A DNA stretch of 64,000 bases from Streptomyces europaeiscabiei (GCF_036346855.1 NZ_CP107841.1:434001-498000); one strand, 5' to 3'; positions 41,624 to 51,289 are shown, counted from the stretch's first letter. Numbers and translations: made by a program. The notes: generated from the sequence alone by a model not told the origin.

Positions 41624-43225
41624 TCAGGGCCGCCTCTCGTCGACGAGCCGCCGGACACCCGCCTTGTCCAGCTTTCCGGAGGCGTTCCTCGGGACGGTCG
41701 GCACGATCGTCAGGCGCCGGGGCAGCTTGTAGCGGGCCAGCTTTCCCTCCGCGTACGCGTGAACGGCCTCCAGGGTGATGTCCGTCGTGCCGTCCACGCT
41801 CATGACGGCCTGTACGGTCTCGCCCCACTGTTCGTCGGGGATGCCGACGACCGCGACGTCGACCACACCCGGCATGGGGGCCAGCGCACGCTCGACCTCC
41901 GCCGGGTAGACGTTCTCGCCGCCGCTGATGATCATGTCCTTGAGCCGGTCGACGATGTACAGGCAGCCGTCCTCGTCGAGGTGACCGATGTCGCCCGAGT
42001 GGAACCAGCCCTCCTCGTCGAAGGCCGCCCTGTTGGCCTCAGGGTTGTTCCAGTAGCCGGGAGTGACGTTGGGGCCCCGGACGACGATCTCCCCCGGCTC
42101 CCCCGGCTGCAGGGGCGTGTTGGTCATCGTGTCGACGACCCTGACCTCGGTGAACGGCATGGGAATCCCGGCGGAGCCGAGCTTGGCCAGAGTGTGTTCG
42201 ACGGGCAGATGGGTGGCGAACGGGGCGGTCTCGGTCAGGCCCCACGCCTGCTGGAGCAGGACGCCGTGCCCGGCGTACAGCTCGATGAGGGCGGGCGGCA
42301 CCGGGGCTCCCGCGACCACGATCGACCGCAGGTGGCTCAGGTCCTGTTCGAACAGGCCGGGTTGTCTCGCCAGGGCGGCGAACATCTGGGGCACTCCGAA
42401 CATGGAGTTGACCCGGTGGGTGACCAGATCGTCGAGACACGTCCGCGGGTCGAACCCGCGCCTGACGACCACCGTGCCCCCGCGCACCAGGGTGCGGATC
42501 ACGAAGCTGTTCAGGGTGCCGATGTGGAACAGCGGAGCGGCGGCATAGGTGACGTCGCCGCGGCGGGTGTCGAGTCGGAGTTCGACGTTCACCGCGTTCC
42601 AGAAGACGTTGCCATGGGTGAGGACGACGCCCTTGGGTGTGCCGGTCGTGCCGGAGGTGAACATCAGGACGGCCGGGTCGTCGGCGGACTTGGCTGCGAA
42701 GGAGGTGATGGGTACCGCCGCCGCGAGCAGGGGCGCCCAGGGCTCCCAGCCGGCCGCACCCCCGGTCGGCACCTCGGGGTCGTCGTCCACCAGGAGGAAG
42801 CGCGCGAGCGCGGTCCTGTCGCGTACCTCGTCGACGCTCTTCCGGTGCCCCTCCTCGCAGACCAGGGCGGTGGCACCGCCGCGGACGAGGACAGCCTCCA
42901 ACTCGGCCGCCGCCAGGCGGAAGTTGACCGGGACGAAAACGGCACCCAGCCGGTGGGCGGCCAGCAGGGTGACGAGGAAGGAGCTGCTGTTGAGGCCGAG
43001 GTGGGCGACCCGGTCCCCGTCCCCGATGCCGCCGTCGGCCAGGACGGTGGCCAGACGGGCGGCCCTGTCGTCGAGTTCGGCGTAGGTGAGGTCGCCGCCC
43101 GCGTAACGGACGACGACGGAGTCGCCCTGGTAACGGGCGTTGCGCGCGACGGCGGCAGCCGGGTTGAGGTCGACCCGCAGGCCCGAGTTACGTGGGTGCG
43201 GTCTCGTCGCTTCAGGTGTGGTCAC
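41624..43225 (-). CDS. Acyl-CoA synthetase (AMP-binding, FadD-like)
   Basis: A 533-residue adenylate-forming enzyme that activates a fatty or aromatic acid to its CoA ester. The P-loop-like motif is LMFTSGTTGTPKGVVLTHGN; others are QAWGLTETAP, GWFHSGDIGHLDEDGCLYIV and the C-terminal PRNASGKLDKAGVRRL with the catalytic Lys. GTG 43225 is chosen: GAGGAG lies six bases before it. Its specificity is unknown. It is divergent from an HxlR regulator nearly 1 kb away and convergent with GH5. Confidence 0.92.
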   Translation of the reverse strand: MTTPEATRPHPRNSGLRVDLNPAAAVARNARYQGDSVVVRYAGGDLTYAELDDRAARLATVLADGGIGDGDRVAHLGLNSSSFLVTLLAAHRLGAVFVPVNFRLAAAELEAVLVRGGATALVCEEGHRKSVDEVRDRTALARFLLVDDDPEVPTGGAAGWEPWAPLLAAAVPITSFAAKSADDPAVLMFTSGTTGTPKGVVLTHGNVFWNAVNVELRLDTRRGDVTYAAAPLFHIGTLNSFVIRTLVRGGTVVVRRGFDPRTCLDDLVTHRVNSMFGVPQMFAALARQPGLFEQDLSHLRSIVVAGAPVPPALIELYAGHGVLLQQAWGLTETAPFATHLPVEHTLAKLGSAGIPMPFTEVRVVDTMTNTPLQPGEPGEIVVRGPNVTPGYWNNPEANRAAFDEEGWFHSGDIGHLDEDGCLYIVDRLKDMIISGGENVYPAEVERALAPMPGVVDVAVVGIPDEQWGETVQAVMSVDGTTDITLEAVHAYAEGKLARYKLPRRLTIVPTVPRNASGKLDKAGVRRLVDERRP

Positions 43226-44157
43226 GAGCGGCTCCTCATCGAGCAACAGGTTTCGAGCGGCAGAGTTCGAGTGTCAAAGATCGAGAGTCGAAGTGGTCAC
43301 CTCCGGCGGCACCGGCGAACCCTCGTACGCCGACACCTCCGTCGCCCTCGATCGCGTGCCCGGTGATCGGACCGCTCCGGAAACAGGAGGCGAGCAGTAC
43401 GCAGGAACCCGTGACACCGCGCAGGTCGGTGTTCATGCCGCCGCAGGCTACGCCGTTGTGGGCCGTGCGGGCACTACGCGGCCCCGCGGAAACCCACTCA
43501 CTGCGACCGACGCGCCGCACGGGACGCGGCCCATAGCGGGACCGGCGCCGGACTCGGGCGCGACGGCGGCCCGGCCGACTTCCTGCCGGTGCCGTCCCGG
43601 CGCCTCCTCCTACCGGCCGGCGCCTCGCCCCCACCCGGGCCGCCCGCTGTCCGACGCCGGGCTCACCTCGTGCACCGCGGTCGCCGGGATCCGGCCGGCG
43701 CCCGGGCCCCATCGAGGGGGCGTCTGAGTGGAAGTCGGCGCGAGCGTGACCGTCGTCGACATCGGCGCCCGGGGGCATCCGGCCGTCCGGATCCTCCGTG
43801 CCCACTACGTCCGCCCGGGTGCTCGCGGTGGACGTGCGGGAGGAGCGGCCGCCCCGATCCGACGAAGTGCGGCGCGCCTTTCGGCACCCTCGTACGGACG
43901 CACACGGCCGGTGTCCTGCGGAAGCGGACGAGCGATGCGGGGCCGCCGTTCCCGACCTCGTCGGCACCTCCGCCGCACTCCGGCTGAGGCTCGAAGTCCT
44001 CCACACCACCCCGCGACGGTGGCCTCCTCAGGGTCGCGGCGAAGCGGTGTGCAGGGCCTGCTCGCCCCGCGCTTCGACTGTCTTGTGGTTGCTGAGGAAC
44101 TGCAGGAGAGTGAGCGTCGACCTGGAAGAACGCGGTGTTCGGCGACTGAGGAACCTG
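43226..44157. other. ~930-base stretch with gene debris
   Basis: Apart from the alcohol-dehydrogenase-like remnant listed separately, only unconvincing open frames are seen. It separates divergent fadD-like and HxlR genes and has the look of a decayed oxidoreductase gene plus the promoters of its neighbours. Confidence 0.4.
43735..43850 (+). pseudogene. Possible zinc alcohol dehydrogenase remnant
   Basis: ASVTVVDIGARGHPAVRILR followed, one frame over, by TSARVLAVDVREERPPRSDE resembles the Rossmann-fold centre of NAD-dependent alcohol dehydrogenases (VxGxGGLGHxAVQILRA...ARVVAVD). The key glycines are partly lost and no other part is present. Tentative. Confidence 0.4.
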
Positions 44158-44541
44158 ATGGTGACCAAGCAACAGCTCAAGGGCCGGCCCGAGGACGCGG
44201 ATCTGAGGCGCGCGGACTCCCTGGCGCGGGAGATCTTCTCCGACGTGGCCAACAAGTGGGCGCTCCTGATCATCGAGACGCTCGGAGAGCGCACCCTGCG
44301 CTTCAGCGAGTTGCGCAACGAGGTCGAGGGCGTCAGTCACAAGATGCTCACCCAGAACCTGCGCATGCTGGAGCGCAACGGGCTGGTCGACCGGACGGTG
44401 TACCCCACTGTGCCGCCGCGGGTCGAGTACACCCTGACCGAGCCGGGCCGGGCCCTGCGCACCACGGTCGACGCCCTGTGCGACTGGACCCACCGGTACC
44501 TCGGACACATCGAGGGCGCCCGCGATCGCTTCGGCACCTGA
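44158..44541 (+). CDS. HxlR family transcriptional regulator
   Basis: A 127-residue winged-helix regulator of the HxlR/DUF24 type: FSDVANKWALLIIETLGERT, LRFSELRNEVEGVSHKMLTQ, NLRMLERNGLVDRTVYPTVP and PRVEYTLTEPG, all diagnostic. The N-terminal cysteine typical of redox-sensing members is missing. ATG 44158 has GAGGAAC six bases before it. Convergent with the P450 gene, separated by 32 bases. Confidence 0.88.
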   Translation: MVTKQQLKGRPEDADLRRADSLAREIFSDVANKWALLIIETLGERTLRFSELRNEVEGVSHKMLTQNLRMLERNGLVDRTVYPTVPPRVEYTLTEPGRALRTTVDALCDWTHRYLGHIEGARDRFGT

Positions 44542-44573
44542 CGGGCGCCCGGCAGCACACCCCGTCGCCTCCT

Positions 44574-45905
44574 TCAGCGGAGCGACGGTTCCAAGATCGC
44601 GAGGGTGGGGCCGTCGGGACGGACGGTGATGCCGTGCACCGCCTTCGTGGGGGTGGAGCGGAAGGCCGGGGTGTGGGCCGGCAGCAGGTGTTCGAGCAGA
44701 ACGGTCGACTCGCGCAGCGCGAACTGCAGGCCGAGGCAGGCGCGGGGACCGATACCGAAGGGGAAGTAGGCGCCCGGGTGGGTGGGCCGGCCGTCCGGGG
44801 TGGTGAAGCGCCGGGGGTCGAAGCGCTCCGGGTCCGGCCACAGTTCGGGATCGCGGTGGGTGAGGTAGGGGCAGACCAGGAGGTCGGTGCCCGCCTTGAT
44901 GGAGTAGCCGGCGAGGGTGTCGTCCTCGGTGGCGTGGCGGGGCAGGATCCAGGCGGACGGGTAGAACCGGAGCGTCTCGTGGACCAGGGCCTGGATGGCC
45001 TGACGGCGTTCCGCCGAGCCCTCGACCCCGGCGGCGAGGGCCTGCTCGCGGGCCTCGGGGTGCCGGTCGAGGAGCAGGTGGAGCCAGGTCAGGGTGGTCG
45101 CGGTGGTCTCGTGTCCGGCCGCGAGCAGAGTGACGAACTCGTCGCGGATCAGCCGGTCGGTGTACTCGGGACGCTCTGTGGCGGCGTCGGTCAGAACGTG
45201 CAGCAGGCCCGGACCATGGGGGCCCGCCGTCCCGTCGCGGGCTGCCTCGATGGCGTGCCGGGCGACCGCGTCGATCCGGGCGAGATCGGCGGCGACGGCG
45301 TCCCGGGCCTCGTCGGCGTCGGCGGGCAGGGTCGGAAGGGCGGCGCCCACGGTTTCCACGGCTGCCAGTTCGCGCTGGGTCGCGTCGTCGAGGGGGTGGC
45401 CGGTGAGGGAGCGCCAGATGGTGTCGAGGGCGAAGCGGCGCATCTCCTGGCCGACGTCGAAGGTCTGCCCGGTTCGGGCGTACCCGTCCCAGCGTTCCGC
45501 GGCGGTCCGGGCGGCGGCGGTGATCCGCTGTTCGTAGCGGCGCATGCCGGTGCCGGTGAACTGGGACTGCAGCAGGCGGCGTTGCCGTTTCCACGCCGTG
45601 CCGGTGGCGGCCAGGACACCGTCGCCGATCAGCAGCCGGGCGCGGTGCGAACGCTTGACGTACCGCTCCGGCTGCCGGGCGAGGACGTGCTGCACCGCCG
45701 TCGGGTCCGTGACGAGAACCGTGGGCGCCGGGCCGATGCGGAACGCCGCGACACCGCCGTGCCGTTCGTGCACCTGGGTCAGCAGCTCGACCAGTTCGCC
45801 TCCCCCCGAACGCCACCGCTCCACCAGCCCCGGCTCGGCCTCGGGGACCGGCCGCACCGCCCCGGGAACGTGCCGAAGTGCGCCGGGACCGGCTTCGGTG
45901 TCCAT
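44574..45905 (-). CDS. Cytochrome P450
   Basis: A 443-residue haem monooxygenase. Motifs: I-helix LLAAGHETTATTLTW (oxygen-binding AGHETT), ExxR in VHETLRFYPSAW, and the haem loop FPFGIGPRACLGLQFA with the ligand Cys. The PERF-type segment is DPERFDPRRF. The longer N-terminus and fold resemble class II-like bacterial P450s acting on fatty acids or terpenes; no redox partner gene is adjacent. ATG 45905 follows GGGGGAAG. Substrate unknown. Confidence 0.93.
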   Translation of the reverse strand: MDTEAGPGALRHVPGAVRPVPEAEPGLVERWRSGGGELVELLTQVHERHGGVAAFRIGPAPTVLVTDPTAVQHVLARQPERYVKRSHRARLLIGDGVLAATGTAWKRQRRLLQSQFTGTGMRRYEQRITAAARTAAERWDGYARTGQTFDVGQEMRRFALDTIWRSLTGHPLDDATQRELAAVETVGAALPTLPADADEARDAVAADLARIDAVARHAIEAARDGTAGPHGPGLLHVLTDAATERPEYTDRLIRDEFVTLLAAGHETTATTLTWLHLLLDRHPEAREQALAAGVEGSAERRQAIQALVHETLRFYPSAWILPRHATEDDTLAGYSIKAGTDLLVCPYLTHRDPELWPDPERFDPRRFTTPDGRPTHPGAYFPFGIGPRACLGLQFALRESTVLLEHLLPAHTPAFRSTPTKAVHGITVRPDGPTLAILEPSLR

Positions 45906-46150
45906 GTGTCTTCCCCCTGATCGACCGCCGCGTCGGCCATGAACCGTTGAGCATGCGCAGTACGGACTGTACGGGAACGGGCACAGCAGGTGAGAGGAGA
46001 TCGCCCGCCCGGAAGGCCTCGACGCCTGCTGTGCACCGGACGAGCCGCGCCGTTTCGTGTGCCGGTAAATCGGTCGCGTCCCGGGAACTGAGCCGTTACC
46101 TTCCGCCTGGCGCGGCGAGGCACGCGGCACGACGGCGAAGGGAGCCGGGG

Positions 46151-46876
46151 ATGGGGACCGAGGGCACGCGGAACGGCCGATTGGGCTTACTGCTCAACCA
46201 GTTCGACCAGGCCAGGGAGATGGCCCAGGTGCGGCTGACGGGGCTCGGCGACGAGGAGTACCTGTGGGAGCCGGTGCCGGGTTGCTGGTCGCTCCGGCGC
46301 CGGGCCGAGGCGACGACGCCCAGGGCGTTCGGGCCGGGCGAGTGGGTGCTCGACCTGGGCGCCCCGGACATCCCGGCGAGCGAGTACGCCGAGGTCGCCC
46401 GGCAGGCCGCCGACGGCATGACCGTCGCCGGGATCGCCGACGACTGGAGTGTGAGCGTCGAGCGGGTCGAGCAGGTTCTCGCCCACACCGGTGCACCGGA
46501 GCCCGACCGGACGCCGGTGACGACCATCGCGTGGCGACTGGCACACCTGCACGTCCAGTTCGCGGGCGGATGGGAGTGGACCTTCGGCGAACGGCGCCAG
46601 GATCCGAAGCTGTCGGTCGACTTCACCCCGTCCGCCGCCTCGGCACTCGACCGGTTCTGGCCAATGGTCGACCGCTGGCGCGACAGCGTCGCCGGCGTCA
46701 CCGACGAGCAACTCGACACGGTCGGCTTCTCGCAGTACCCGTACGGCTCCGCCCCGGACGACCCGTTCGTCGGCGTACTGTCGGGGGCCAACCTCGAATT
46801 CATCCACCACATGGCCGAGATCGCCCTGCTCCGCGACCTGTGGCGGACCCGCTCCAGCATCGCATCGCAATCGTGA
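46151..46876 (+). CDS. DinB superfamily protein
   Basis: A 241-residue four-helix-bundle protein of the DinB/YfiT-like superfamily: LGLLLNQFDQAREMAQVRLT, LGDEEYLWEPVPGCWSLRRR, VTTIAWRLAHLHVQFAGGWE and the end FIHHMAEIALLRDLW. The spaced histidines (RLAHLHV, FIHHMAEI) are the likely metal ligands. Some relatives are mycothiol- or bacillithiol-dependent enzymes; the reaction here is unknown. ATG 46151 is the first start after an upstream open frame. Confidence 0.85.
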   Translation: MGTEGTRNGRLGLLLNQFDQAREMAQVRLTGLGDEEYLWEPVPGCWSLRRRAEATTPRAFGPGEWVLDLGAPDIPASEYAEVARQAADGMTVAGIADDWSVSVERVEQVLAHTGAPEPDRTPVTTIAWRLAHLHVQFAGGWEWTFGERRQDPKLSVDFTPSAASALDRFWPMVDRWRDSVAGVTDEQLDTVGFSQYPYGSAPDDPFVGVLSGANLEFIHHMAEIALLRDLWRTRSSIASQS

Positions 46877-46939
46877 ACTACATCGCATACCCGGGGTTCA
46901 GGTTGCGGGCGGGGGTGGGGCACATGTTCGGATGAGCCG

Positions 46940-48184
46940 ATGCGCTCCCCCCACCGCACAGATCCGCAACAGCATGCCCACGACCGCTCAGACGCGCCCC
47001 GCAACCCCTACGACGAACTCGGCACCCTCGACGACGGCCCACTGGAAGTGACCTCTCTGGAGGACTTCTTCGACGAGGGCGCCGCGGAGCGGGTGGAGGA
47101 GCCGGAGCCCGAGTGGACCCCGCCCGTCCATCGTCGCGGCGGCCGGCGTCGGCGTGGCCGTTTCGGCCGGCTGCCCCTCGCGGTGAAGGCGGTGGTGGGC
47201 GTCGTCGTCCTCGCCTCGTTCGTGACACTGGCCGACCGCTGGGCACTGCTGTACGCCGAACACGCGGCCGCGGACGCCCTGGAGGACCGGCTGGACCTGG
47301 CCGCAGCACCCGAGGTGGAGATCGGCGGCTTCCCCTTCGTCACCCAACTGGCGGGCAAGCGGCTGGACTCGGTGCGGGTGACCGTGCCGGACGTGGCGGC
47401 CGACCGGGTGTCGCTGGCGAAGGTGTCGGCCACGGCCCATGACGTACGACTGGACGTCGACGGTCTCACCTCCGTGCGCGGCGCCCGCGTCCCGCGGCTC
47501 GACGGGGACGTGCTGCTGTCCTTCGCCGACCTCAACCGTGAACTCGGCGCGTCGCAGGTGACGTTCACCGGGGACGGTCGTGACCGGGTGCGGGCGCGCG
47601 GCACCCTGCCGGTCGCCGGGCGTGACCTGCGGCTGCGCGCCGAGGCGACGATCCAGCGGCAGGGCGAGAGGGGCATCGCCACCCGGATCGGCGGCATGCG
47701 CCTGGACATCGGGAACCTGGCCACCTACCGCCCCGGCTCGCGCGCCTCGGACGGCCTGCATCTGACGCCGGAGGCGTCCGCCGCCCTCGCCCGGGAGGCC
47801 CGCAAGGCGAAGGCGCTGCTGTCGGTCCCTGCGATCGTACGGCGGCTGGGGGTGTCCGACGCGACCGCGCGCGAGGCACTGGGCGACGACGGCAAGCTCG
47901 CCGAACTGACCGGCTCCCCGCGCTTCGCCCGCCAGGCCCAGAGCCTCAATCTCATCGACCTGGCCCTGGACAACCCCGCCGTGCTGCGCGGCCTGGGCCT
48001 CGACCCCGACCTCCTCGACGCCCTGTCCCGGCTCACCCGCCCGGTCCTCGCCGACCGGCTGTCCCTGTCCTTCGAACTGCCGGAGCCGGAGCACGGGACC
48101 ATGCGACTGCGGGACGTCCGCGTGGAGGAGGACGGCATCCGGGTACGCCTCACCGGGTCGGAACTGGCCGTGGGCGGGTCGTAG
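46940..48184 (+). CDS. DUF2993 (LmeA-like) membrane-anchored lipid-binding protein
   Basis: A 414-residue protein: a charged cytoplasmic N-terminus with an acidic stretch and RRGGRRRRGR, one membrane helix at residues about 79-98 (PLAVKAVVGVVVLASFVTLA), and an extracellular DUF2993 domain (EVEIGGFPFVTQLAGKRLDS, LSFADLNRELGASQVTFTGD). DUF2993 proteins such as LmeA bind phospholipids at the cell envelope. Downstream, an AT-rich spacer with a clear promoter separates it from a GH5 gene. Confidence 0.88.
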   Translation: MRSPHRTDPQQHAHDRSDAPRNPYDELGTLDDGPLEVTSLEDFFDEGAAERVEEPEPEWTPPVHRRGGRRRRGRFGRLPLAVKAVVGVVVLASFVTLADRWALLYAEHAAADALEDRLDLAAAPEVEIGGFPFVTQLAGKRLDSVRVTVPDVAADRVSLAKVSATAHDVRLDVDGLTSVRGARVPRLDGDVLLSFADLNRELGASQVTFTGDGRDRVRARGTLPVAGRDLRLRAEATIQRQGERGIATRIGGMRLDIGNLATYRPGSRASDGLHLTPEASAALAREARKAKALLSVPAIVRRLGVSDATAREALGDDGKLAELTGSPRFARQAQSLNLIDLALDNPAVLRGLGLDPDLLDALSRLTRPVLADRLSLSFELPEPEHGTMRLRDVRVEEDGIRVRLTGSELAVGGS

Positions 48185-48220
48185 TTCTGTTTTCTTGATG
48201 AAATTTGGTGTGCAGATGTG

Positions 48221-48250
48221 TTGACCTCTGTTCGAGATCTCTTCTACTTT
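48221..48250 (+). promoter_or_regulatory. Sigma-70-like promoter for the second GH5 gene
   Basis: TTGACC (48221-48226) and TACTTT (48245-48250) with an 18-base spacer, in the most AT-rich part of the region, 70 bases before the chosen start codon. Confidence 0.65.
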
Positions 48251-48319
48251 GCGGGAGTTACAGAGCCGCCGACCTGTACCCCAAGGTTTCGCGGACGCAA
48301 CTGCCCTGAAAGGGATCTG

Positions 48320-49369
48320 GTGCCACTAAAGAACCATCGCGGGACAGCCTGCCTCGCGGCGTCGCTGGCCGGCGTCACGGCATTCGGCGGAGTCATCGCC
48401 TCCCCCGCGTCCGCCGCTCCCGCAGCCGCCGCCTCCCGCCACGCCTCGCCGCCGCCCGTCAGCGACTTCCGCGGCGTCAACTGGGCCGACCCGCGCGACA
48501 ACTACGCCGACGACGCCGTCGTGCCCTCTGGCCTGTCCACCACCGACAGTTACGCCACGACCTACGCCAAGTCCCGGGCGATCATCGGCGGGTTCTCCAA
48601 GCTCGGCGCCAACACGGTCCGGCTCCCGGTCAACCCCACGTCCGTGAACGGCCCCTTCTGGAAGTCGTACCGGGCCGCGATCGACGCCGCCACCGCCAAG
48701 GGCTTCAAGGTCATCCTGGGCTACTGGGAGGCCGACAACGCCAAGGACGGCAAGATCGACGACCAGGCCTCCTGGGACCGGATGTGGAAGCGGATCACCT
48801 CCGCCTACAGCCCCAACTCCAAGGTGTACTTCGAGCCGATGAACGAGCCGTTCGGCTACACCTCCCAGGAGTGGCGCGACGTGGCCGCCCGCTGGCTGAG
48901 CAAGCACCGCTCCATTCCCCGCGACCGCGTCCTCATCGGCGGCTTCAAGTACAGCGAGGACGTCAAGCCGGTGTGCGCCGACAGCCGGCTCGACGGGACC
49001 CGGATCGCCCTGCACAACTACGGCTTCTGGCACACCGACTGGACCAGCGTCGACCAGTGGAAGGCGGACTTCAAGGAGCGCATCGGCACCTGCGCCTCGC
49101 GCACGATCCTCGACGAGTTCGGTGCCTCCATGACGACAGGCCTGGACTACAACGGCCCGGTCAACGGCTCCAACGAGGTCGCCTACATCCAGGCCGCGAC
49201 CGACGTCATCCGGGAGTTGCGCCTCGGTTCGGTCTACTGGCCCGGCCTGCGCAACGGTGACACCTACTCCCTCACCACCCTTCAGGGCACGGGCACCCGC
49301 CTCAGCCTGAAGGTCAACAACCAGAGCGGGCTCGACCGCCTGCACTGGGCCTGGAAGATGAAGAAGTAG
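48320..49369 (+). CDS. Secreted glycoside hydrolase family 5-like protein
   Basis: A 349-residue secreted protein. Start GTG 48320 with AAAGGG eight bases upstream is preferred to an in-frame start at 48218, which lies upstream of the predicted -35 box. Signal peptide residues about 1-33, ending ASPASA. The barrel has DFRGVNWADPRDNY, LGANTVRLPVNP, acid/base Glu176 in YFEPMNEPFG and nucleophile Glu266 in TILDEFGASM. The -WADPRDN motif and the lack of any binding module suggest a distinct GH5 subfamily from the enzyme at 40.4 kb. Substrate unknown. A strong terminator follows. Confidence 0.9.
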   Translation: MPLKNHRGTACLAASLAGVTAFGGVIASPASAAPAAAASRHASPPPVSDFRGVNWADPRDNYADDAVVPSGLSTTDSYATTYAKSRAIIGGFSKLGANTVRLPVNPTSVNGPFWKSYRAAIDAATAKGFKVILGYWEADNAKDGKIDDQASWDRMWKRITSAYSPNSKVYFEPMNEPFGYTSQEWRDVAARWLSKHRSIPRDRVLIGGFKYSEDVKPVCADSRLDGTRIALHNYGFWHTDWTSVDQWKADFKERIGTCASRTILDEFGASMTTGLDYNGPVNGSNEVAYIQAATDVIRELRLGSVYWPGLRNGDTYSLTTLQGTGTRLSLKVNNQSGLDRLHWAWKMKK

Positions 49370-49414
49370 AGGAAGCGGAAGAAGCAGCGGCGTCGATACG
49401 ACAGCCGCGATGCC

Positions 49415-49457
49415 CCCTCCCGGGTCCGGCGCCTCGGGGCAGCCGGACCCGGGAGGG
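49415..49457 (+). terminator. Strong terminator after the second GH5 gene
   Basis: Arms CCCTCCCGGGTCCGGC (49415-49430) and GCCGGACCCGGGAGGG (49442-49457) pair perfectly over 16 bases, loop 11 bases. Confidence 0.88.
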
Positions 49458-49983
49458 AGTCATATCACCTGGGACTCAGAAGCTCCCCCGCACCACGCAG
49501 TTGACGGCCTGTGACCACTACGCGCTCCGCTATGTTCGGCCCCGTTCGAACGCATGACGACCGACCGAACGAGCGACGACCGGCGGGCACGCAGTCCTCC
49601 GGGAAGGAAACGTGAGAGAGCACGTGATACCCGGAGACGGCGATGACCGGACGGCGACGCGTGCACAGTGCACGTGACCGTCGTACACCGCGGTTGACGA
49701 GTACCGGGCCACGACCCCACACCCACCCTCAGGTGTGCACCGGCAACAGCACACGGAAGGCCGCGCCAGGACCACGGAGTCGATCAGCGGGATTCCGCCG
49801 ATGAGCCGCCTGAGGGTGCCGTCCACCGCGCCGAGCGAACCGGCCACCACCACGCTGCCGCCGGGCCGCCCCGGGCGACCGCCGCCGTGCCCGGCCGGGA
49901 CAGCCGGGGCGGGTGCCCCGTGGTGGGCGGCACGTCCGTGTCGCCCGGTGACTCCGGCCGCTCCGGTGGCGGATCGGCCGGGG
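49458..49983. other. Intergenic stretch between GH5 and the GAF-LuxR regulator
   Basis: No confident gene. A 21-codon frame from GTG 49612 to TGA 49677 has a good site (GGGAAGGAAA) and ends in a GTGCACAGTGCAC palindrome; whether it is translated is unknown. The remaining sequence contains open frames without recognisable domains. Confidence 0.4.
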
Positions 49984-50850
49984 TCACGGCAGCAGCCCCG
50001 CCCGCCGTGCCGCGGTGACCGCTTCGAAGCGGGTGGTCGTGCCGAGTTTGCGCATGACCGAGCGCAGATGGCCCTTGACGGTCTCCAGGCCGATGTCGAG
50101 CCGTTCGGAGATGTCGGGGTTGGTGCAGCCCGCGGCGACCGCGGTCAGGACGTCGAGTTCGCGTGGCGAGAGACGCGCCGCCTGCTCCGGCGGTGGCCAC
50201 TCGGGCGCCTCGGCACAACAGCCCTGTTCCAGCAGGCAGCACACCTCGTGGAAGCGTTCCCTGAGGTGGTCGTCGCCGAGTGTCGCCGTGAGGTCCAGCA
50301 GTTCGGCGTGGGCTTCGTGGACGCGTTCCAGGGCGGCGCCGTCACGGGGCGCGGTACCGGCGCCTACGGCCCGGGCCTCCGACAGCACCCGGTGGACCTG
50401 TTCATGGGCGGCGAGGAACTGCTCCAGGTCGCGCGTCGCCTGCGTCACCGCGGTCAGCACCCGGTCGCCGAGGCGTACAGCGTCCCGCGACGCCACGAAG
50501 AGAACGGCCCGGACGGTGGTGCCCACGATCACCGGCGCCGCCGCCATCGCCCGCACCCCCTCGGCCTCGACGAAGGAGTCGTACTCATGGCTGATCTGCC
50601 GCGCCGACAGGTAGTCGCTCACCGCTGCCGGCCGGCCGGTCGTCAGCACCTTGCCGATCAGTCCGGTCCCCGCCGGCACGGACATCCCCCGGCGGTCCCG
50701 TGACCTCACCCCGCTCGTCTCGCTGATCCGCAGCTGTCGCGGGCCGACGACCCAGGCCACCCCGGCGACGGGCATCCCGCTCTCTCTGCGCAGAGCCAGG
50801 ACCGCGGCGCGGGCGGCCGCGGCCTCTTCGCTGTCTTCCGCCGGTAGCAC
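49984..50850 (-). CDS. GAF-LuxR family transcriptional regulator
   Basis: A 288-residue regulator. Residues about 10-150 form a GAF-like sensor (GTGLIGKVLTTGRPAAVSDY, VEAEGVRAMAAAPVIVGTTV, RAVLFVASRDAVRLGDRV); residues about 225-288 are a LuxR helix-turn-helix (LSPRELDVLTAVAAGCTNPD, ISERLDIGLETVKGHLRSVM). The middle has two close cysteine pairs (VCCLLEQGCC), a possible redox or metal switch. Start GTG 50850, AAGGAG upstream. It is divergent from the fatty-acid-synthase-like operon and the natural candidate for its regulator. Confidence 0.85.
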   Translation of the reverse strand: MLPAEDSEEAAAARAAVLALRRESGMPVAGVAWVVGPRQLRISETSGVRSRDRRGMSVPAGTGLIGKVLTTGRPAAVSDYLSARQISHEYDSFVEAEGVRAMAAAPVIVGTTVRAVLFVASRDAVRLGDRVLTAVTQATRDLEQFLAAHEQVHRVLSEARAVGAGTAPRDGAALERVHEAHAELLDLTATLGDDHLRERFHEVCCLLEQGCCAEAPEWPPPEQAARLSPRELDVLTAVAAGCTNPDISERLDIGLETVKGHLRSVMRKLGTTTRFEAVTAARRAGLLP

Positions 50851-50929
50851 GGCCGGGTCGACTCCTTACCTGACCGACAGTGGGGACACTTCGCTGTGGT
50901 CGACTCCCCCGTCGTCAGAAGAACAGTTA

Positions 50930-50952
50930 TTCAAGGGTTCAAGTACGTCAAG
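50930..50952. promoter_or_regulatory. TTCAAG repeats in the divergent promoter region of the PUFA-like cluster
   Basis: TTCAAG at 50930-50935 and 50938-50943, and GTCAAG at 50947-50952, form three phased hexamers about 8-9 bases apart, in the 440-base region between the LuxR regulator and the dehydrogenase. On the minus strand TTGACG-N16-TAACTG in the same place resembles a promoter for the regulator. Confidence 0.4.
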
Positions 50953-51289
50953 AGTGCACAGCAGAAACATAGTTGACGATCTGTCAGATCCTTCGTGAAG
51001 TGACACGTGCACGCATGGCGCAGGCATCGCGCCCCATGCCGGCCCCGTCGTCCAGGGCGGCTTTCTGACCCGGCATTCAGTAGTCGTCTCCCCGCGCCTC
51101 CCCCTCAGACGGGGGTAGCTGGGCGGCCCGGATTACCTCATGGTGGTGCCAGGGACAGGCCGCTCCCGGCTCCGGCCGTGCCGGGTGCGTGCCCCGCTTC
51201 CTCTCCCCCTCCGACTCAAGGCCCGCTGGAAGCAGGGCCGTTGTGTGCCCCCCAGCAGCACCGAGCTTGCGCGCACAGAGAGGCGCCCC

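Noticed and set aside
41759..43366. A 535-codon plus-strand frame opposite the acyl-CoA synthetase
   Set aside because: It is the antisense shadow of a well-recognised gene; no motif supports it.
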